Source: Gyrodactylus bullatarudis (Eukaryota; Platyhelminthes; Monogenea; Gyrodactylidea; Gyrodactylidae). From it: a stretch of DNA of 64,000 nucleotides. Within the stretch, counting starts at the first letter, position 1. The number at the start of each line of letters is the position of its first letter. Below the pieces are notes generated by a model. That model worked only from the letters and a program-made list of their open reading frames with translations, searched no databases and was not told where the DNA came from. Below, one piece after another: positions 28,027-39,200 of this stretch. The translations under genes were made by a program, and so were the position numbers. The stretch spans positions 744,629-808,628 of the forward strand of contig SSNU01000247.1 in NCBI GenBank assembly GCA_012064415.1, read 5' to 3'.

Positions 28027-31000
28027 TCACGAGTTATCGTTAGATTTCCTCCTCTTGATTGTAAAGACTCGATTGTTTTTGGCACTAATCTTTATGGCCT
28101 CTTCACTGAAATGTAAAAAGATGGCTCGGTGAGTAATACATTCTATAATATCAATTTCTCTTCATATTCCTGACTAATACAGTGTTATTATTATTTTGAG
28201 ATATTTGATTATGAACAATTATCCCTTAAATTTGTTTCAGTTTTTTTCTTCACTGTTACTATGATCATGGTTATAAGGAATGATACTAAAGTTTGATCTA
28301 AAAAGAACTCACTTTTCATGTCTCTATTTGAAATAGAAATTGTACATTTGTTTCGGCAAAAATTATTTTTTTTAACTCCCGTATAAATCTGAAGCTAGTA
28401 TAGTTGATATGAAGATGAGAATTTACCATTTTTTACAAAAAAAAAACTTCGGATAGTAAACAAAATTCTGAGCTCATTGGTTGTTGAAATGAAAAAAAAA
28501 TCTGAAAAATTTCAATCTGATCAGAAGTTTGCTCATTTTTGAAATTCATTTTCCACTTTTTCAAGGATTTAAAGAAACCCTTTGCTGACATCACGGACCT
28601 TCATTTGACAAAGAATTCAAATTTGGCCATCAGGTTAGATTTACATGTATATGTTGGAGCTAGAATGGTCTGAACTGCTAGATTCGTCTTAAGACTATTC
28701 TAGCTAGCTAGATTGGTCTGAAATATTCCTCTCTGCCCTTTTTGTACACCTCGAATACACTATGTATTTTTCATCATTAAATTTATACATTTTTAGAATT
28801 ATAATGGTCTGAACTGCTAGATTCGTCTTAAGACTATTCTAGCTAGTTAGATTGGTCTGAAATATTTAATATTTATTCCTCTCTACCCTTTTTTTGACAT
28901 CAGAGATTCTACCCTAGTACCAATTCCAGAAATTGATAGGTCCAAATCAGATGACAAAAACATCATCGGTAAGGTCATTGATGAGACAAATTGTTCATTC
29001 AAGATTGCTACACAGCATGGAATATTGAAGGGGTTAATGTGTCGTTCACAGATAACGAAGACAAAAGAGAACTTTGAAATAATTACGGATGCCAGTCGTA
29101 ACGACCTCTCTATACGCTCAGCCAGTACCTGTCATTCATGAGGACAAGGATTTTCGAAGTGTAATTGTACGAGTGGCTGTGATTCTAGAAGGTGCCTATG
29201 CAGGAAGAAGAATATTCTCTGTAATTCTAAATGCCATTCTGATCGTGCATGTAAAAATAAATAAATAAATACAATATAATTCTAAAAATGTATAAATTTT
29301 ATGATGACTAGGGCCTCAAAAAGTCTTAACAATCATATTTTAACCAGAGCTTTTCTCGGCTCTGAGAATCAAGTTAGGCTATTCAGATTTTCTTTTGGAC
29401 CCCAGGGTCCAGAGTTAAATTTTTTCAACATTCTGGAATTTTATTGGATTACTTTATGTGAACAAATCAGAGTGTTGGAATTTTATCATTTTTATTGGTT
29501 AAATGATTTTTTGTTTGAAAGGGTTCAATGGGTTCAGAACCCTATATGTGGCGTAGGAAACCAAATATCATTTAGTCATGCAAAGACGTGCAATCATATT
29601 AATAGCTCTAATTCAATTTAAGAACCGAGAAGAGTTTCGATTTATTGAAATTCTGATTTTTTTTTGAGTTTTAGAGTATTAATAAAAATATTTATTGAGA
29701 ATAAAGTCTTGAAAATAAGATCTAAAACGATAAAATCATATTTTTGGAAATCGTAAGATCTAAAAAAAATTTTTAACGTATTATTTGAGGTCCTAATGAT
29801 GACTAATACATGTTGTATTCAAGGTTTACAAAAAGGGTAGAGAGGAATAAATATTAAATATTTCAGACCAATCTAGCTAGCTAGAATAGTCTTAAGACGA
29901 ATCTAGCAGTTCAGACCATTCTAGCTCCAACAGATATAGTAATAACCAGTGACCACATTTAGCTAGTAGGTATATTGTTTAAGAAAATTTTAAAATCCTA
30001 TCTTGTGATTATTCAAAACAACCAGTGTGTAGGTGGTGTCTAAACTAAGTGTCCTGGCCTAATGGTTAGAAGAGTTGTCTCACAACGTTGAATTCTGGCT
30101 ATTGTGACGAAACGCGTCTACATCTGTTACCTTCATTATTTGACACTTCTTTCTCCGAATTCTAACATCTATGTGGCCATTTTGAATTTTTTCTATTTCA
30201 ACAACTTATGGGCTAATTTCATTGTGGAATAATTTTGTTCCTCACTTTATCGTAGAAATAGTAAATTCCCATCTTCATGTCAACTAGCTCTGGTATAAAG
30301 TTGAGAATTTACAAAAATCTCCATTTTTCTATCAAGATCTCAAAAAGGATGCAGACTACAGGGCAAACTTCACCAATTGCGTCAAGTCTACATTTTCAAA
30401 GTTCCAAAATCTAGAAACTTGGCGCATACTCAAAAAATGAGATTTTTGTATAGAATCGATCAATTGCCAACTTGATTTTAGCTAGCTTAATGTTCTATCA
30501 TCAAGTCAACGACAAATTATAGTTACGAGTAGAAAATTTATTATACATCATATCCAACTCACTTTGACTTGCTGGCAGAATTATGTATAGTTGGAGTTTC
30601 ATTCACAATTGTTGATCGGGTCACTTCGAAAGGATTTCTATCATGAGAATAACATTGAATAAATAAGTAGGTTAAGTGCTCTAATTAGCTTATAAGCTTA
30701 CTTTCTGGCAATTGTTTTATTGAGATTATCATTCTCTTCTTCTGCTTTTCCAATGATTACTTTTGGTATTAACAACTTCATGTGGTTATCCTCAACTGAA
30801 AATAAAAATCATGTCAACCTATTTTTAATAAACAGAAATGGAGCTTGGGATAAACTCACCTGCTACAGAGTTCTCTGGCCTTTTCATAAACTCTTTGAGT
30901 TGTTTTGCTAATTTTTGAGTCTTTTGTGGAATTTGTGTTGTTGTCGGCGAGTCTTCCTCATCTTCTTGTGTCGTCTGAATCATAGGTTGATAAATTTATT

Positions 31001-34000
31001 ATTTATTGATTCGATCATTTTATTTCATAATTTCATCGTCAAATGTAGAATTCAAAACTTTTAGATTGAAATAATATAAAGATTCCTTTGTCTCAAATCC
31101 AAAGTGCAAGAGACTTTAATTAATCTTAATTATCAAACATTTGAGTTTAACAAGAGTGAATTTCTTTCTTTTTTTCAACAAAAGATCGGAAACGCATGAT
31201 CTTATCAATTTTAGTTCTCTCAATTTTTATTTCCATTTTATTCAAATCTGAAAACTCAAACTCTTACTTAACGTACCCTTCTCTCAGAAATTTCCATTCG
31301 ATCGAGTTTTATCTCCATCACCTTTGGTACGAGGATCGGAGCGTCAGGTTCATCTAGAACATTCATCTCGACCTCATCACAAAGGGAACTATCGCCAGAA
31401 TAGATTTTGAATTCTCTGTCTCTCTTGATAGTTTCATTGTTGTTATTCCGAGACTCTTCCTGCTCGTCATCTGTTTCATTAGGCTCCACGTTTACTATTT
31501 CCTAAGGTAGATTAGAATTTTTGATTAAAGAAATATGCTTCAAAGTTTCTCTCACGAGCAGAGAGAGAAGTAAGAGGTCTCATTTATGGAAACAAGATGG
31601 ATTCAAATTGACATGAAATGTAAAATATAATATCAAGTATGCTACTAGATAGTAGGGGAGTACTATGGATATTTATTCATGTCTCTTATAATGGATCTGT
31701 ATATGGAGACAGAGAGAGAGATAAATATTAAAATATAGTTAGTATTAGTTATTTTATTACTCATTTTAATTTTATCATCATCAAATGTTTGTTTGTCAAT
31801 TAAAAATGGAAATTTCCATTTGAGCCTATTTGAGAGAAATTCTCAAGAGTGAATAAATTATGCTACCTAATAATATTATTATTATTATATGGAATTGAAA
31901 ATAATATTTTATTTTGTTTGAGATACAAACCATACTTATTATTCACAGGCACAGTTGACTAATCTAGATTAGTTATACAATTTGATAGGGAAGCAGGCTA
32001 TCCTTTATTAAATGCGACTTTTCCCGCCAAACTTATTTATTAAATCGAGCGGGAATTTGAATTGAAGTAAAAATTAGCGATCCACAAACGATGCCTGACA
32101 AATGTGAAGCATTTCAATGTTTGTATTAAAAAGGGGGGAGGAGATTATCGATAATTAATTAAAAGCACAAATGTAAAATGTATTTGAAATTCTTGAAATA
32201 TTTCATACTCAATACTAGATCCCACAGTAGGATGAGTCCATACTAGGGAGTGAAAATTCGTTTTGTAAGGTTTCAACATACGAAAAATATATCGATATAT
32301 TTTTTTTGTTTTACAAATATTAAAATTATGTTACGATATGATACGATATGCATTGTTTAGGCTTTAATTATATGTTACAATACTATTAAATTATTTCGTA
32401 ATATATTAAAAATGTGTTACGATATACAATATATCTCGACCAATGAGATTAAATCATTCAATCATCAATTCTTTACTATGAATCATACCCAAAATTAGAG
32501 CCACTCTTTTCCGAAAAACTAGGGAAATTCAATACTTAACTTAACATTTGGTGATGTACAATATATGAGCATTGAGCGTTTTATCCATGCAAAAATCTTT
32601 GCTTGAAAGACTTTAATCTAAGAGTAGGAAATTTTCTGAAATCTAATATCAAAATATTTATTCGTGCTGAGATTTGAACTCTTTACATAATATTTAATTG
32701 TAAAATAAAGGGTGGGCACTATATCACCTAAACCAAACTTTATATATCAAAGTTTGTAAACATAATTCATATTACAGTGTATAATTATAATTACAAAATT
32801 AACAATATAAAATCCTATGTTACATCATACGATAAAGTATCGTATGATAAAAAACTACTTTAAAAAACGAATTTTCACTCCCTAGTCCATACCCAGGAGA
32901 AAATATTTATCAAAGTAAAAAGAATTGTCGTCCCTTTCGACTTATTCTTTCTTTAAAGGAGTCTTATTTCAGAGCGGCAAGTCTGAAAATATTTGTATTC
33001 AGACACCAAAGGATGGTTCGAAAACCGTATTTATTTTCTAGAATTCTCTGTAATATGTAGTTAAACTAATTACCCTTGATAAAACTGCTTTACAACTAAA
33101 ATTGAATAAATAGCCAGACAAATCTTCTTCATTTTAAGAGTCTATGGCCTTCCCTTCAGTTGGAAGGCAATATCTTGATAAATTAATAATTGCTTACCTT
33201 TATTGTAACATGAGTATCAATGCCAAGGCTACTCTTGGAATGTTTATGTGTCCGCTTGGCGACAATATCGAATATATCTGCTGCCGAGTTTACAGTGCGA
33301 AGTTTCATTAATTTTGACGTTTTCTTTATGTGCTCAGATGAACTCTTTGGTATTGGTGCTACGCTAATATCTCGTACAGCTCTGAATTGACCACAATTAT
33401 TCAAATGCTCATTCTCCAATCGGAAATAGTTCCAAATAAATCGGCTTTAATGAAATACAGAAAAAAATATTATTTGAAAGATTCACATTTAGATACACAA
33501 GATGTGGGGTATTAGTATAGTTTATCTATAGAGCGAAGATTATATATATTTTTATTTTTGACAGATTGACAAGATTCTCACCGTATCACCTCAAAAGTGA
33601 CAGCTCCAGTCTCTACAATCAGGGAATACTTTGTACTGATCGCTTTAGCCCAGAGAATTGGTATCCATTTAAAGCGTATAATGAAATTCTCAATAATTGC
33701 CAGATAATAATATGCCTTGTAGCGATACACCAGTTGATCTCTAAGAAGTACATTCTCTCTATTGTTTGTGTCCATTAGACCCCAATCCATGATTATGTCC
33801 CAGTAGTAGCAGTAAGTTGTATTGATAAAACAGAATACTGAACAGGTAACTATTTGACTAACACCAAATCCAAAAATTTTAGCATAAGTGAATGCAATCT
33901 CCACAAGGATCGAGGAGAAATATTTCCCAGCATTTATTAAATGAGGGAAAGGCTGCTTCTTCGACATGTCCAAGTAACGCCGGATGCATTGAGCAAATCG

Positions 34001-36042
34001 AAACCATGCTGGAAGAATAGCAGTGATTGGCAACAATCCATAGATGAGACCATCGCAATGAACTTCTCTATGGTCTTCAATTTAGAAAATGTAGTTATTT
34101 ATCAAACGTAGAGCAATATGCAATCAATAATCACAATTTTAACAACAAACTAATACAATATAAATATTAATACACTTTGTAGTCTATTTTTTCATGGTCA
34201 ATTCTTAATTCTGTAGAAATTATAATGATTTCTCTCAAATTATAATCGAGACTAGCTACATTATTATTATTATTATTCTAGAGTCCAGATTCTTGGCCAT
34301 GGCTCGAAAAGAGAGTGAAAGAATCGTGAAAAAAGTAAAAGAAATACAAAACATCTCAATAAAAATATACTCTAGAGAGTACTTAATATATGTCTATTAG
34401 GGAGATAAAAGAAAACAAATTGAAAAAAAATTTCTTGACTAACCCAACTTTAAATGTGTAACGGTTATATTTGGTATTGCTGTTGTTGTTGTTGTTGTTG
34501 TTATATTGGCTGTGTCGGGTTGTTGAAAGTGAGACAAATCCAATTCAAGATCAGGCCACTTCATTGGACATGAATAGAGACAAATGAAATTGACCACATC
34601 GACAAAAACAAAGGAAAGACTATTCAACTGATCGGCTAACCAAAAGTCTGCAAAGCCAACTCTCACAAAGGGGGCACGAAATATCCTCCACTAATATGAT
34701 AATTTGAAATTATTATTGAACTACTCACAAGTATCTTGAGGAGCCAGCGTCTTGCCTTGTAGAAACAGCACTTGAAGGGTTGAAAGAAGAAAATAATAGA
34801 AAATATCACATTTAGCAATGGTGGAAGATATGTAGGTATTCCAAGATAGGCATGGTATAAAAACATTAGCACGCTTATTGCCCAAAAGTTTAATAATATT
34901 GATGATATCTACAAAAAGAATATTTAATAAGCATACACTTACGTATAGAAAATCTATAAAGTTTAAATGATTTCTTGGATCAATCTCAAAAATAAGAACA
35001 TGATTTACACCGTTGGCCCGCCATCCATAAGTGTTAAGGCCAATCATGCCGATAAACATGTTTATTAAAAAGGTACATCGAAATATCTTGAAAAGTGTCC
35101 GATAGAGATCAGGTACATCTTGTTTATAGAGAGCTGATAGAATTATTACAAAGGCCAAAACTAGGAACATTCCAAAAAAGAAGCCAAACTTGAAGCATGT
35201 CTTTGACTTGGGCTTCTCGTAAAGGGGAGGGACTCGAAGACGCTTCATTGCTTTACCTCGATTTCCATGCTCGAATCTTGTGATAAAAGTATCTTCAACT
35301 TCTTTAATGAGATTGTCAATATCATCCGATGTGTGGAAATCAGCTATTTCTACATGATCGATTCGCCATTTAGCCCCTGTGGACCGATGAAAAAGCTGAA
35401 AGTCATTAAAATCCTTATTTGATTACCTTGTCGTGTTTCTTTAGAATTTTCCTAAAGCCAGTGAAATTCAGAGATTGATAGTTTTGTATCAAGACAAGAC
35501 TTAGATAGAATTCACTATAGGCTAATTTGAAATCATGAAGACATTTTAGAGTTTTCTTTGAGTAATCGATTGACTTATTTTTGTCATTCTTTTTTCTCAT
35601 AAAAGTAGTCACAGATCCCACTGAAGCCTTTTTTGAATCAAACTTTAGAAAATCTTCAGTCTTCTTTATGGAAGTGTTCGATTTCCAAAATGGCCTGTTT
35701 CCATTTTCCTCTAGTTCATCAAGCTCATTTTTGAGTTCTCCATATCTACGAGAAGCTTCGGCTAATTTTTCCGAATAAAACAGTTCAACCTTAGAGAGTT
35801 CTTTATCACAAAGAACAAAAAACTTTTCATCGGACTGATCGATATGAGAGATAATTGCATTTTCATCCGCTAAAAATTAATGTTATTTCTCATACCAGGT
35901 AAGTTTTCAATAGCATTAATCGAATCATATAAAAAATCTTTTAAAAACTAAAAATAATGAGAAGAGACCATACTTCATATTCAAGATATTGAGATCTCCA
36001 TTCTGGTGTTAAATGAGAAGATAAATGTTCAGCGAATTTCAT
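28027..36042 (-). CDS. XPR1: XPR1-type phosphate exporter (SPX + EXS domains), 13 exons
   Basis: Plasma-membrane phosphate exporter gated by inositol pyrophosphates binding its SPX domain. Exons (minus): 36042-35974, 35947-35896, 35869-35427, 35395-34943, 34908-34729, 34690-34444, 34074-33582, 33444-33198, 31501-31277, 30974-30860, 30795-30702, 30637-30563, 28105-28027. These give 923 residues with all phases matching. SPX: start [20 protein letters not shown], then [14 protein letters not shown] (about 175-188), whose lysines form the inositol-phosphate site in the family. Membrane helices and EXS follow (GINTYGWR-like [65 protein letters not shown]). A seven-threonine run from a GTT repeat sits in the EXS region. 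The acidic, low-complexity tail (about 195 residues after exon 8) is much longer than in vertebrate XPR1. Exons 1-8 are secure and 9-13 less so. An alternative end reads straight through the exon 12 donor to a TGA at 30559-30561. Introns 1 and 2 are only 26 nt. Confidence 0.92.
28391..30290. mobile_element. Long-terminal-inverted-repeat DNA element in the last XPR1 intron
   Basis: The ends are imperfect inverted repeats. The left begins AGCTAGTATAGTTGATATG and the right, read inward, AGCTAGTTGACATGAAGATG. Both continue into GAATTTAC and then match patchily for about 230 nt (for example TTGTTGAAAT and TTCAAATTTGGCCA blocks). Inside are two direct copies of a block containing AGACTATTCTAGCTAG (about 28650-28745 and 28797-28895) and one inverted copy (about 29836-29936), and a decayed integrase fragment. 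The same terminal motif recurs in the element at 19687-21158. The superfamily is unclear; the cargo suggests an integrase-type transposon. Confidence 0.6.
28890..29264 (+). pseudogene. C-terminal fragment of a KRBA2-like (integrase-type transposon) protein
   Basis: The open frame reads [18 protein letters not shown], then [19 protein letters not shown], and ends in a cysteine cluster, CNCTSGC...[12 protein letters not shown]...CH, before TAA at 29262. The order (PIPEVDR-type SH3-like part, GILK/SRSQ segment, C-x-C...C-x-C...C-H-x-C tail) is known from the C-termini of KRBA2-like transposon integrases. An in-frame TGA at 29139-29141 interrupts it and no catalytic integrase core is visible upstream, so it is a remnant. 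Identification is by recalled family pattern, not a search. Confidence 0.55.
32244..32884. mobile_element. hAT-type MITE with 8-bp target-site duplication, in XPR1 intron 8
   Basis: Perfect 21-bp terminal inverted repeats start TAGGGAGTGAAAATTCG at both ends. The direct duplication GTCCATAC flanks them at 32236-32243 and 32885-32892. An 8-bp duplication with TIRs beginning TAGGG is the hAT superfamily signature. At 641 bp and without an ORF it is non-autonomous. The interior is AT-rich with repeated GATACGATATG-like words. The intact duplication implies insertion recent enough to leave the site undecayed. Confidence 0.85.
34479..34502 (-). repeat. GTT microsatellite inside XPR1 exon 6
   Basis: A run of TTG/GTT triplets on the plus strand, read on the minus strand as ACA/ACC/ACT-type codons, produces the seven-threonine tract between TANI and AIPNI in the EXS region. 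It is a likely site of length variation between individuals. Confidence 0.7.
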
Positions 36043-36238
36043 ACAAGAAATATATATATTATAGAAAATTTGGTAAAAATAATTTTTCTATTTATACCAT
36101 GCGCGGTGGCCTACAGCCGCGTAACAAAATAAAAATTATTGGTAGATATTGTAAAATTCTAAAATTGTTTTAGTGCTACATTCAATAAGCAGATATTTGA
36201 ATTGAATTAATTATTATGTAAATAGCCTGACTCTCATC
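36043..36238. promoter_or_regulatory. Probable shared (bidirectional) promoter of XPR1 and the zinc-finger gene
   Basis: About 196 bp separate the two start codons of genes reading outward. A TATAAA on the minus strand (36091-36096) lies about 50 nt before the XPR1 ATG. Next to it is a short GC-rich patch with an inverted GCGCGG/CCGCGT pair (about 36100-36122), conspicuous in otherwise AT-rich sequence. No clear TATA box is seen on the plus side. The promoter role is inferred from geometry. Confidence 0.5.
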
Positions 36239-39200
36239 ATGACTATGAATGAACAAGAAACTGCTGTTGAAAGCTTGGAACAGTTTAACTGTCGTTATAT
36301 ATGTACATTATGCAACCCATTTAAACAAATTGATGCTAACAGATATGGAAATCTTGAAACCCACTATCTTATCCAACATAAAGATCAGGAAGTAACTACA
36401 TGTCCCTATTGTCTTTCCCCTGTTCAAATATCTTCCATCTCCTCACATATCAATACTCATTTTAAAAAAGAGTTGAAGAACCCATACTTTTGTCCCCTTT
36501 GTCCGATATCCAAACCTACATTAAAATGTCTTGCTCACCACGCCTTTGATGAACACCAGGTCACTAATATTGATCTATTTCGAAAATGTGGCCATTGCGA
36601 GAAGCTCACCAGAGATGTTTCAGATCTAATTAATCATTTAGATTCTGCCAAAATTACCCTCTATCATTGTACATTTCCCGGTTGCATTGTCAAATCTAAA
36701 TCATCAGATGCAGTGAAATCTCATGTTATCCGCTGTCATCAAGCAGATGTCAATTCTGTTTCTCATTCTATTGACGTAAGTTATTTCAAACATTCTATAA
36801 ATACAATGCAAGATTTTATTCGTAAAATAATTTAGTTTATTTGCTCCTGGCCGTTGCAACAACAACCCTTAGTGGAAGCTTCAGCTCTTAACCTACCCTC
36901 TCAGTTTAATGGTATCTCAAATCCTTCAGATCAAGCTATATCTCTTAGTTGTCCTCACTGTCCCTTTATTACTGTAAATATGGAAAAATTTGCTCAGCAT
37001 TTAGCCACATGTAAGACAGCAATTAAGGCTGGCAACTTCCTCTCCATCACTTGCATCCTCTTCAAGTGTCCTGTTTGTACCAAATCATCGACATCTACTG
37101 ACATGATCAAAGAGCACCTGATCAATATTCACAATCAGAAAGATTACGATGTAAGTTTGATATCTCTATTTCTTTCTTTTGCTCAATGCAATACTTTTTT
37201 TGATTTGATTTGAAAATATTGTCTCGTCTTTATAGAAACCACTTTCTCATGAAGAACTGACAGTGCCAATTGACGAAGTTTTAGCTAAGGAAGCTAGCAT
37301 GAGTTTCCTTAGTGGGACCTTCAATGGTAAAGGCCTCGGCGACGGTGTCTTTTCGAATCTTGGCGACTTGGACTCAATTAAGGCATTACTTGACATTGTC
37401 AACCCCTCAAATGTCAATAATTCCCTCAACAACAGTAATGCTAGTCTTTTGAATTCTATCAAAAAAGAGCCTGACTGTGAAAATGTCTCAATGCCCGGCG
37501 AACTATTAAAGACACAGACAACAGGCAAAACTATCCTTCCAACACATTTGACCAATGGTCAACCTGTGGAAGAATGGGTCGACTTATTCTTCCACGAAAC
37601 AGAATTTCTAGCAGCCTTCCACAAGACAAAATTAACTTCAGATCTTCAAGATTTCACAGATGCTCGTCTCCCTGAAATCCTGACAAAATTGAAACATTTT
37701 GGTACCCTCAAAGTACCCATTATGGGTCGTGCTAATCAACGAAGAGTCGCTGCTTGTCCTGTCTGCAATAAGAATTTCAATCATGGATTCTCTGATCTTA
37801 AAAAACATTTGATGGTCGGTCACATGGAGATGAGTCGAGAAATTAGCCGTTTTGCTATCAATTTTACTCACTCACCAAAGTTCACTACCATTCAAATTCC
37901 CAATATCCATAAAAATATCGGCGGCCAAATGGGAATGAAAAATATCAATAATGGGCTAACCAATGCAAACAATGTTGTCAAAAGTTTTGACCCTAATATC
38001 CTTCTGAATCACAACCTCAACAATGGAACTAATACTGATAACAATACTACTACTGTCAATGGTAGCTTAATTGGCTTGGCCAAGTTGCCCCCTCTAGATC
38101 CGGTAGCTGCACTTGACCAACTTCAAAATATGCCACCCATTTCATCAGAGCTGGAGTGTCAAGATGTCAAAAACCATGTTGACGCGAGTACTATTGAAGA
38201 GGCAGAATCTCTACGTCCACCTGGTCGTGGTGGTATTGTACCTCTCGATGAAAATGGTCAGCCCTTGAAAGCAGCCCTTGAGGCCACCAAATCAGAAGAG
38301 GAGATAGCTTCATTTGATGTCTTCAAACCTGTCCTCGGTAGACAACGTATTGCTTTAGCTTATTCCATGGGTGTGCTGAAAAAGTTGTTCGAAGATTACA
38401 CTGTAAGTCGAGTTACACTCCCAATATTATTATTTTTATTTACTCTCTATTCTCAATAGTATTCGTATAGTGAAAAGTTACACATAATCAATCGACTCAA
38501 TCGATATTCCCGAATGTATGTCTTCATGGATATGAGTGCGCAAGGGATGAACCATCGTCGGTATTGCTGTGCTGTCTGCTCATACAACTCTCAACATTCC
38601 CTAGCTGATGTTCGTAAACATGTTATGGGGTCACATTGTGGAATAAGTCCTAAACGTTTTCGTATTTGCCTACGATCCAGTCGCCATGAATCGACACACT
38701 TTCGACTTTGCTCCGATGAGAAGATGCTTCAATATGTTGACCTTCGTACATCAAAATTCAATAATACTCTTTCATCATTGAACTCCATTGATAGCTCTCG
38801 TCTTTCAAATTCCACCTCCATGTTGAATGGATCTGACCTTCCTTCCACAGTTGACACTATCACCAGACCTAATAGTAACAACAACCTCAACAATAACAGC
38901 AATCCAAGTAGCAACAAGACTCTCAACGACGATGAAGAATTCAATGATGAATTTGCATCAGAGACAATCAATACCAATAACAACAGTATCAACAACAATA
39001 ATAATAATAATTCATCAATATTTTCATCATCAGCTAATATAACCGCATCATCAATTGTACCAACAAAATCATCTTTAAACTTTGATGGTTATATGGTTAA
39101 CCATGCCAATGAAGCTAATCTTTCTACCCTCCATAATTCATCATCAACTACCACAACAACCAGCAATACCAATGCTACAACATCGATAAATGGTACTAGT

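Noticed and set aside
36854..36860. Separate gene starting at the second zinc-finger exon
   Set aside because: The frame opens with TTG and not ATG, and it joins in phase with exon 1 through an acceptor at 36834-36835.
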